A stretch of 64,000 bases of DNA, from assembly GCA_003439945.1 (NCBI GenBank), contig QVRM01001369.1, forward strand, positions 1,164,501 to 1,228,500, written 5' to 3'. Every line of letters starts with the position of its first letter. The stretch's first letter is position 1. The DNA comes from Dermanyssus gallinae. Its lineage: Eukaryota; Arthropoda; Arachnida; Mesostigmata; Dermanyssidae. Below, one piece after another: positions 55,701 through 64,000 of the stretch. The notes beneath the pieces are model-generated. The model saw nothing but the letters and a program-made list of their open reading frames with translations, was not told the origin of the DNA and did no database searches. The position numbers and the translations under genes were made by a program.

Positions 55701-58700
55701 ATGCTAGGTTATTGGAGACTGTATATAAGTGAAATCATTTGTGAGTAACGCGTATGTATCTACGCGTGATATACGCATGCACGCTTGAATGGACAACAGT
55801 ACAAATATGTGTGTTTTCGGAAATCGGCTATTGGGCTCGGCCGCACTGTACTTTGGCGGTGGCTAAAAGGAGTATGGCCCGCTCCGATAGCGACGACAGG
55901 TGATTTGCCTTCTTGTTCGATCAACGTCGAACTGGTTTGAACCTTAACTGGTAACAACAGTTCAATCGGCTTACATCACAAACCTCGTCATCTGAACTCC
56001 CGCCAGTCTAATGTTTTCATGGCCGAAAGTGTCCTGCCCTGCTCGGTGACTGTGTTTGTGTGAACTCTAAACAAGACTATCTGTATTTGTTTGCTCCAGC
56101 AAACTTAGGCATCGACGTGAACCGAAGAAGGATCCTTTTGTGCGTACGCAGCCCTTCTATCTATGTGTCTCGTCTAACTAACCTACGACGACACGAATTG
56201 TCTACTAACTGTCCTCTTATTAGCCTGATGCATGGACAACGGTGATTCATACACATGCCATTCATCAAACATTGTCTGTGCAGAAAATCCGAGCTAACTT
56301 TGGTTCAGATTGCCACACAAGCGCCTTACGTCTCACTGGTCCGACGAGGTCCGCATTTTTGAATAGACTGGTTACCTGAAGTTGTGTCTGCGTCCCTGTC
56401 ATGTTCTAAGGCTCGCCTGATTCCCACTCGCCGGGTCGTCTAACATCAATATCCGAGAGAGAAAGAAAGACGGCGCCACGAGCCGTCATTTGGGCTGTCG
56501 ACGTGCTCAACATTACTAGGTTGAGTTGCGACCCCGAGAGAACACGGTTTATCTAAAAGAGTATTGAATATTGTGCTTGAATGGGAAATAGTAGAATCGA
56601 CAATGAACTATATTTGTCCAGAAGAGATGTTACCGCAGCAGAGCTTTCTTTTGAAAATGGTGAAGCTGACATAGAAGACGCAATATTTGCAGTTCATGTG
56701 TCCCAACCACGTACATAAAATTACTATGAACGTACGTAAACATTGCAAGTAGACAATCCCGTGGGAGAACCGTGCGGACTTGGGATAGGGCGGCAATGCC
56801 GCATGTTATTTTTTTCCTACATGCTTTACACGCCCCTCGAATAATAATTCTCATGTTATTTTTTCTTACATGTTTTACATGCCCCTCTATTAATAATTAT
56901 ATCCAATATAACAGGCATAAATGTAAATGGTGGCATCTAATCCCGTGTTCGGTGTTTATATTGAAATTAGAACTACAAATCGTGGCGTTTCCGCGGGGTT
57001 TATTTAGTGAAATTAGTTTATTTAGCGGAAGTTTAGTGACGCCTGTCGTATACCCCTTACATTAAAGCATTATGATAACTACTCAAAGTCTTCTTGGATT
57101 TTGTTTTCAACCTCCGCTGGTGAGTCGCCGAAAAGCGTTTTCTGTCAATAGGTTATCATCTTATTTACACATCGTGTTTTATTTAACTATTACTGAGTGC
57201 GATAAACGAAGGAGCATGCTTTCGGCGGCAATCGTGTGTATAGCCTTAGTAATTTAACTTTTTGGTGAACTTGACAACACGATTTTTGAATTCATTAAGG
57301 TTAAAGGAGCTCTACTTTAAGAAGTTCTTTTACAACAAAGAAAGTATTCACAAATTTGTTGGGGACTTGAATAGAAATTTAGAATCGAATAGGTTGCACC
57401 TTTTGCATATATATAAAGTAGTATGTTTCACTACCTTGGAACTGAACTCCACCCCGAATATGACCAAAGACGAACTGTTTAAAGAAAAACCAAGCTTCAG
57501 TGCCGCATTTCGTAATATACTTTATGGTGGTGGCGTAGTTGTTGTTGATAATGTCGCTCAAATAGCGATAACTTGCAAAGTAATGCTTTTGCGGCATACG
57601 CAGATACTTTCGTCGGCGCATGGATTGTTGCGTCCGACTTGGTCTCCGTTTTTTTTAATAGAAATTCGAAAAAGTTGTTGACGAGTTGATACGGATTAGT
57701 ACCGGCAGCAATAGTGAACATCCGCGTAATAATACTTGTATGAGGAACTATGGCAATAATCACAAATAATCAAAGTACGCCAAGAGCATTATCGCGCAAC
57801 ATGACGGCTGACGCTGACTCGTTTAGAAATACCGCACGCTCAGGAGAGAGGTTATAAATAGTACTACACAATCTGTTGATTCCGCTATGTCCTACGGTTA
57901 TCTGCTTAAAAATGAGACATTCATTCTCACCAGGAGGAAGGACTTTATCTGGTAAAATCCGGAATCTGATCTTCGATGAAACTTGTCAATAAAGGCATAG
58001 TAGAGTCGTGCAGGCTTAGCTTTGCGTGTGTAAACGCAGAAGCACTGTAGTTCTGGTTCTGATGCACAGTGGATCTGACATCAGGAGCTCAAGGCTAGCG
58101 GTCCACCAGTTTATAAACTGTGTAGCATACGTAGACGTTCTTTAGTGAGCTTTCCCTTTGGACGGCGTTAGAAGCGCTGGTCGAGATTTATCGAAGTGTG
58201 AAACCGCAACGATAGGGGAGTCGGTGGCAACTGTCGTAGAAATACATAATAGTAACGGCAGTTGCAGTAGTAAAAGCATCATCGCTCCAATTCAATTAAG
58301 CTCACTGTGCCCTCGCGGCTTATCCCTGTTTTCCTATCCTCCTCCCTCGATCTTTCCCCTCTTTCACTCTCTCTCTCTCATTTCTCACATCTATGGTATG
58401 TTCCTCACCCAAAAGCTATCCTGAGCAAAAAGTTTGCATGTAGGTAAAGTCAGCTCACCGGCTATAACTGGCAAAAACTGCTCATGGCCAGGATGGGTCA
58501 CTCGTCAACGTGATCAAGTGAGAACAGCGCGATCGAGTGATTGGTTAAGAGGAGGAATTTGGTTTTGCCGGTCAGTACGTGAGTAATGCGTACTTTGTCT
58601 GCATGTCACTGCTCTCAATCAGGTCGCTGCAGAATCTGCAGTTCATTACTGAACTCATGCCTTGGACACTGATAAAAAAAAGTGGGGAAGCAATCGTATT

Positions 58701-59920
58701 TGTTTAGGGTCAGGTCAACCTTAGGTGTGCTTTCGTTTTGAGATCAACTGAGTGACGTGTTTTGCATCGCCTAACTAGTGCTGGCAGGCTTTTGTGTTAG
58801 GCCAAACTTAAGAATGTGCAAATTGCTGAAATTGGGTGAAGTCAGCTCTGTTGTTTGAGGTAGTGACGTTTCTTACGATATTATTATAATGTCGGATGCC
58901 CGATTACCAATCATAGTGCAAAGTGAAGAACATTTGCGGATTGCAGTCTGGATAGTGCAGAACAATTGATAAGGACGATCGCCTCCTCCAACGTCGGGCA
59001 GTACAGATCAATATAGATGAACCTTAAATGATGATGTGCAGCGCAGAGTTCTAAGGAATATTTGTTCAGGACGAAGACCTCTTTCCCGCTCGACACCAAC
59101 CCCATGATTTTTATCGGTTATTTCGTAAAATCCTAAACGCCTGCATATATACTATACATTAAGGAACAACAATGTGGGAAAGATGAACTTTGCTTTTGCT
59201 AGAGACTCAGTTGTTGACAATGTAGAAAACGTTGGGCTTCGATTACACAGGAGAGAGCGAGTAAAATGGTTGGAATAGAACCAACAGTTAACTTTCAACG
59301 ATCTTGAGTTTTTTAAGAGTAAAAAGTTTCCAGCACACAGCTTCTTCTCTCAGACTTCTCCCAGACAACGTGTGCAGCATTTTTTGGTTTGTGAGCTCTA
59401 CAGATACGAATAAAGGCTGAAAATTTTAATTTTAGAGCTCAGCTGCTGTAGAAGAGAATTCCTTTTGTGAACAAATGTGAGATTTCAAAAGGGAAGGTTA
59501 AAACATGGGCTATTATTCAATGTAGATTTGTTCTCTTGGAATGCTTTGTATACTATTTGCCTGTGCTATTTATGCTAAAGACAAGTAAGGTTTTGTCTCT
59601 CTATCTCCTGAAAATTGTATATATACAAAGTAGTAGTAGTAGTGGTTTTATTAATCAATGATTGGTTTACGAATATACATCATAGACATCGCATTTCCAG
59701 AGTTAAGACAGCGGAATTGCTCGTTCACAACGCTGAAGGTGATATTGATCACACGGGCAGCCACAAAGTTTACATATACACTCCGCCGAGCTCTCATGAA
59801 ACTTCTCCAATGTATATATACGTGCATGCGTTTTTACTTAAATTGGATACTCTGTGTAGGTATGTGTTTCACTTTTATATCACAGACGTGATTGCTGTTT
59901 GCCGTGTGATTGAATTGCAG
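55701..59920. other. No gene seen
   Basis: Mostly AT-rich. A 139-codon plus-strand frame at 57262-57681 has no recognisable domain. A small tandem duplication lies at 56800-56901. Confidence 0.35.
56800..56901. repeat. Tandem duplication of about 51 bp
   Basis: Two adjacent units share CATGTTATTTTTT, CTACATG, TTTACA, GCCCCTC and TAATAATT in order, with a few differences. Confidence 0.85.
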
Positions 59921-60079
59921 TTCGAGCTTAGTCGTCGTCTCGACGAAGGCTTTCATCTTTCGTCTTCACATTGATCCGCTTTACGAGCATTGCCCTCGTC
60001 GCTATCCCCGTCACGCCGCCGCTGATGGCGATGATGAAGCTGTTTATTCTATTCCTTTCGGTTATGCCGCTTGCGTCAG
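59921..60079 (+). CDS. Ly6/uPAR-like protein, exon with start and signal peptide
   Basis: The exon probably begins after TGAATTGCAG (59911-59920), giving about 104 bases of leader before ATG 60025. It encodes MAMMKLFILFLSVMPLAS, a hydrophobic signal peptide, and leaves in phase 1 at TCAG|GTAAGG. The next exon in matching phase is at 63202. Coding bases are 60025-60079 only. The start is supported by the hydrophobic core and the strong donor. Confidence 0.55.
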
Positions 60080-61254
60080 GTAAGGGCGTTGCGCCATGAT
60101 GACAAAACTATCCTCATCACCAATACATATAATTACAGCCTTCTTTGCTCACCTTGTAAAATTACCAGCTTACCTGAGGATTTAAATCAATGGTACTCTG
60201 ATATCGCTAGGTCATATGAACATCAACGGTTAACAGACAGTCACTATGTTTCATAGTAACCCCTTGCTGAGATGTTTTACCTTTTTTTTATATCTAACAT
60301 ATTTGAACGCTAAAGAAGCGATTCCTAAAATATTTGTTTTACTATTCTTAAATTTACTACGCGCACAATAATGAATTCTTTATCATCTTAATTAGAGGGA
60401 GTTGTAGAAGAACAGTGTGGCGCTGACCGAGCGATGTTGTTTCATGTTAGATCTAATGTTACGTCGTTTAATTAGAATGAATGAAAGTATGCTACATATT
60501 CACTTATCTGTTTCTGTGTATATGTCACCATGGGTACGTAACTACACATTAAAGTTGTTAGAAGTTGTTGGAAAGTGCGTAGTCCAACAATACAAGTAAT
60601 TCAGACACCGTTTTAATGCCTAGCGATGGAATGCCGTTTCGAAATATTTTTCGTTACGGGCTATGTGCATTGTGCACGTCATCAATCTCAAGATCGCAAG
60701 GCAATGTTTTAATACAAAGAGCCAATTATGAATCCTCTTTGCGGGACCCCAACTGTCCCACTTATAACTGGATTATCACTCACTTTAATTTCACTTTTAA
60801 TACTATACGACATACACAACTCCTGCGTATAAAAATGCTTAGAATAACATGTCATAGACAGCTGTGCAATTTGCATTTATCACCTCCAGTAGTACAACCA
60901 TCAAGAAGTATATTCTTGTAGTGGTAGTGGTGCTTCGCCAATTATTGCCAATAGTTCTTCTGCAAATCTGTCCATCCTGAAGCCGTATTTTGTCAAAAAC
61001 AAGATCAGGCCATTGTAGTTTGAAGTGTTATGGCCGCGTCTTATTACCAGCCTCCATAAAGCATCAGCTTTATAGTATTTGCAGCCGCTCTCGCCACTTC
61101 TTTAGAAAATGTTTTGAAGAGCCGCGTGTCTTTTTGTTTTCCTGATGATTTGTATGTGATTTTGGAGTCTAGAACACTGAATCGTTTTATTTAAGGCAGG
61201 GAGGATCTATACATTTTGCGTATATACATATTGTACATAATGTTCTTGGCGTCC

Positions 61255-62036
61255 CTTTTTTTTTTGAGGTTTTATGATTGCATGATGCACATGCGTCACT
61301 AGCAGCCTGCGTGACTAGTGTGAGACTCGCAAACCCACTAAACCCGGATTCCTCCCCACCCCCCCAGGCTCGGTATTACTTTGGCATTACATCGAAGCCG
61401 TGGGAGAAACGTCTCTGCCGTTCTCCTTCAATCAGCTCTATCCCTGATTATCATTCCGCATGTCTACCTGCGGTTGGATAAAGGGATGCCATTTTGTAAT
61501 CCGTCCTGTGAGGGTGCGTCGAGACCATGAGGGCCTGGCTGCTCCCCACCCCCTCCCCCCTCCCTCGGCTTCTCGTCTCGACCACTCTCCCGAGAGACCC
61601 GCTCAAACCTCTCCCGCCTGGCCGTTTCCTTGGCTGTCTTGAGTGTCAAAACGGCGTCGAACAAGTTCGTCGCCTCCCTCCATGCCTCCGCCGAAGTCAT
61701 CATATGGGCGACCACCTCCTTGATGGGTCGGCCTTTCACAGCAGTTGGTGCTGCGTCCCGTGCTTCCCTGAGAGCATCACACCGCAGAACAGTATGCTCT
61801 ACGTTGTCCGTTTCTCCAGAGTCGCACAGTACGCAAATATCGCTGATGGCCTTCTTGAACTTTGACAGGTAGCTCTGGAACTGGCCGTGTCCGGTCAGAA
61901 CCTGAGTCGTCCAGTAGGAAAGCTCCCCGTGTCGGCGGTCATACCATACCCTGAAGTCCGGTATCAGACTCTTGGTCCAGCTCCCTGTGGTCACACCGGG
62001 TCTTACCTGCGCCCATTCCTCATGCCATGGCGTCCC
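61255..62036 (-). mobile_element. R1-clade LINE 3' end, 5'-truncated
   Basis: The minus strand encodes HEEWAQVRPGVTTGSWTKSL, then WTTQVLTGHGQFQSYLSKFK and the zinc motif CVLCDSGETDNVEHTVLRC, followed by a basic, Gly-rich tail ending at 61464. This is the C terminus of R1-type ORF2 (TGHG-x-F-x-x-Y-L and a CCHC finger). A T-run (61255-61265) would be its poly(A) end. It is truncated at about 62036 where a different LINE fragment begins. The open frame of about 190 codons is intact. Confidence 0.8.
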
Positions 62037-62168
62037 CTAACACTTATGGATATGCCTAAGGTGTCTTCATAGGTATACGTCGCTGATGCAGCGTTTATGT
62101 GCGATGAATACAGAAACAATGATGTTGACCTGACGTGTTGTTGTCTGTTTTTTCACGAACGATTTCAC
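62037..62168 (-). mobile_element. CR1/L2-like LINE fragment, same family as 7965-10721
   Basis: Matches 7963-8095: CCCCTAACACT, GGATATGCCTA, TATACGTCGCTGATG, AGCG.TT..GTGCGATGAA and ACGTGTTGT, covering the last 40 or so codons of ORF2 and the stop. It differs at about one base in five, so it is older than the intronic copy. Confidence 0.8.
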
Positions 62169-62169
62169 G

Positions 62170-62350
62170 AATTCGCGTGCGCCTTGCGACCGGAAGGAAT
62201 ACATAGGTGCACGGGTTCGAATCCCGCCGTTGCACATTTATATTTACGGAGGTCCGTCTTATGAGGCAGTGCAAAGTCCGATTTATAATTCAATGCGAAA
62301 GCGATTCCGTGGACTGTTAAATGTTGGCTCAGAGTCAGCCCGAAGAAAAG
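62170..62350 (+). mobile_element. SINE family 1, copy c
   Basis: TTCGCGTGCGCCTTGCGACC and ACATAGGTGCACGGGTTCGA lead to a perfect B box GGTTCGAATCC (62214-62224). The body holds GGTCCGTCTTATGAGGCAGT and AATGTTGGCTCAGAGTCAGC, shared with copy a. The A-box end is missing where the CR1/L2-like fragment begins. Confidence 0.75.
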
Positions 62351-63201
62351 TTTCAGAGTCTTGTCTCAGCTGGAGGAGCGCCCTTAAGCAAATACACAGG
62401 CTAATTCAGCTTTGACTTAGATAAAAATTTAGATAATTTGTGTAGACACAAATTATTTATTTTTAAACCGTAACTTATATCTACATATATTAAAAAAGGC
62501 AATACATTTGTTTGCAATGTTTTTATTCATCAATTCATATTATAATACAGCGTATGTGAACGTGTGAACTTCACCTACACAGGTTTGTTATAATGAAAAT
62601 GCATATGTCCTAGAACTAATGCAATCTAGGATGCGCGGGTGGGCCAAGGGTTTTTGTCTACGCCTAGCCTGACCTGCCCGGATAGACTCCGAAGATTTAC
62701 CCTTCTTTCGTACAAAAAAATCCAAGATCCGCCCACTATCTAATTAAGATATAAAAGGGAGTGCAGGCAATTATACTGCGTAAAGGAAACTCTGCTTGAA
62801 AATAGTGCTTTTACGGAATTTTACTCACAATATGTGTTGTGCAAATAGAGTTTCGTGAAAAATACATTTGTTTTTGACGGAGCAGGTAAGTATAATATAA
62901 CAGGCTGCATGCATCGGCGCAGAGATATTTCTAGTTCATGGTTTTATGGTACAACTGTTAGTAGAAGTACTACTTTAAACATTTATTTTATAGATTCGGG
63001 CACTTATAGTGAAACTTTTATCTTGTTGTGATTGTTAATGGTAACGGTTGGTGCTACTTATGTTATAAACCTAATGATTTATTTATGGTTTGTGCTTGTT
63101 GTTATTGCAACTTGTTGTTGCCATTGATGTTGCCGTTGTTGCTAGTTTGTTGGTGTGTCTTGATTCACGTATCTTAACCTGTGAGTGTTTTACTTTTTAA
63201 G

Positions 63202-63333
63202 GGGAGATCTGGTGCTACTCCTGCGTGAGCAACCAGCCAGGCTGTCGCGAAGGCGTCAATTGGTACTACCATCATGCTATCACCTGTCCAAGAGAGGATG
63301 ACAAATGCGTCAAGATCATCGAGCGAAGAGGAG
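63202..63333 (+). CDS. Ly6/uPAR (quiver-like) protein, exon 2
   Basis: 132 bp: acceptor CTTTTTAAG|GGGAG, donor GGAG|GTCAGT, phase 1 at both ends. It encodes [20 protein letters not shown], then [20 protein letters not shown] and RRG. The CYSCVSN-x-PGC start, [16 protein letters not shown] and Cys spacing fit the arthropod quiver/sleepless branch of Ly6/uPAR three-finger proteins. These are small, secreted or GPI-anchored proteins that modulate channels and receptors or septate junction assembly. At least one more exon with the last cysteines and any GPI signal is needed. A candidate frame (RECVSLRFTRNRCDLD) lies at 63598-63648, but no acceptor gives a clean phase match. Confidence 0.7.
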
Positions 63334-63496
63334 GTCAGTTACCGTCACACTTACAGATTTGTCGCGGTTTTTCTTGATGAACTAATCAAACGTTGGCTCG
63401 AACCTTACCTTGGCAATAATTCCAATCATTGTGATTTTCAACTCTTTTCCTCCGTAAGAGGATCTTGCTATGATAGGTACAAAATGTAATGCCCCC

Positions 63497-63499
<3 letters not shown>

Positions 63500-63529
<30 letters not shown>
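63500..63529. repeat. (TA)n microsatellite
   Basis: About 30 bp of TA in the intron after the Ly6-like exon. Positions 63530-64000 show no feature I can support beyond the doubtful exon candidate. Confidence 0.9.
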
Positions 63530-63536
<7 letters not shown>

Positions 63537-64000
63537 ACTGCGGGAACATAATGCTCGACAATAGTGACAAAATTGTTGCAGACGGCTGACAAAGAGCTCC
63601 GTGAATGTGTGTCTTTACGGTTCACGCGTAACCGTTGTGACTTGGATTGATCAGGCACCACTAGGTCGTGAGCACCCTAATAACTGAATGTGGCAGGTGA
63701 AGGTTTTCGCAGCCAAACTTGTCAAATGGTTGCGTAGTGACGAAGTGGCTGCATTTGCTTGATCTCCGTCTTCTTGGGAACGTATGGCGTCTGGTGAGCC
63801 ATGTCAGAGGGAGCGATGTCGCAATTACCACTTTTCGGTCGACCGCTGTCGCTTCGCGTTCTCCCAGACTTTTTTGGTCTCCATCCGCATGTTCTTGGTG
63901 GCCGCAGTTACTTCATACACATGGTTTTAGTGGCCGCAGTAAACCCCATCCAAAATGTCCGCGCTCCATCCCTTGACTATTTTGGGGTCCCGTGCTGCTC

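Larger units (their letters stand above)
60080..63201 (+). other. Intron of the Ly6-like gene, with a chain of element fragments
   Basis: A 3.1-kb interval containing an R1 3' end (61255-62036), a CR1/L2-like fragment (62037-62168) and a SINE (62170-62350) directly joined. 60080-61250 and 62360-63190 show nothing else supportable. Confidence 0.5.

Noticed and set aside
57262..57681. 139-codon plus-strand frame
   Set aside because: No domain, AT-driven codon content, no splice or promoter context.
63584..63650. Exon 3 of the Ly6-like gene
   Set aside because: The frame RECVSLRFTRNRC looks plausible, but the obvious acceptor (TTGTTGCAG) is out of phase with exon 2; not listed as an exon.

Overview
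The window is animal nuclear DNA, almost certainly arthropod. It holds split genes with GT-AG introns, NAA80 and PDPR orthologues, R1-clade retrotransposons (a mostly arthropod lineage), mariner remnants, tRNA-derived SINEs, and more than twenty long (TA)n tracts. A chelicerate, perhaps a parasitiform mite, would fit the long introns and repeat load, but that is inference. I see no bacterial operon, CRISPR array, rRNA gene or intact tRNA gene.

Layout: 1-3.9 kb is an R1-clade non-LTR element on the minus strand. Its ORF1 is interrupted by a second, CR1/Jockey-like element, and its ORF2 runs off the left edge. 4.27-5.36 kb is a small two-exon NAA80 gene (actin N-terminal acetyltransferase) on the plus strand. 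7.3-26 kb holds thirteen exons of PDPR on the minus strand, the regulatory subunit of mitochondrial pyruvate dehydrogenase phosphatase. All junction phases agree. A candidate first exon with a mitochondrial presequence lies at 47.4-47.6 kb. PDPR introns contain a nearly full-length CR1/L2-like LINE (7.85-11.6 kb), a decayed duplicate of PDPR exon 12 (13.25-13.37 kb), SINEs, a mariner relic, an RTE-like fragment, and a LINE copy inside a 181-bp direct repeat.

24.7-29.8 kb is a cluster of four 3'-end copies of one LINE with an R2-like CCHC/REL endonuclease domain. Each copy ends in an (AAT)n tail, so the large ATT microsatellites here are LINE tails. 29.8-31.8 kb and 34.9-35.7 kb are GC-rich and resemble promoters or 5'UTRs. 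32-34 kb and 37.2-38.5 kb hold decayed LINE pieces. 41-42 kb holds SINE copies and a doubtful transposase relic. 42-47 kb is mostly featureless apart from a 72-bp (TA)n, a diverged tandem repeat and a mariner relic.

47.4-48.3 kb is a CpG-rich island. It lies between two divergent short coding exons that both look like mitochondrial presequences, one of them the PDPR candidate, with a YY1-type motif between them: a possible bidirectional promoter. 49-59.9 kb has no supportable gene apart from a GC-rich patch at 55.25-55.7 kb. 59.9-63.3 kb carries the first two coding exons of a secreted Ly6/uPAR (quiver-like) protein. Its intron holds an R1 3' end, a CR1/L2-like fragment and a SINE joined end to end.

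Working together: NAA80 and PDPR are convergent and unrelated in function. The rest is mostly the record of at least six LINE lineages, two SINE families and mariner relics.
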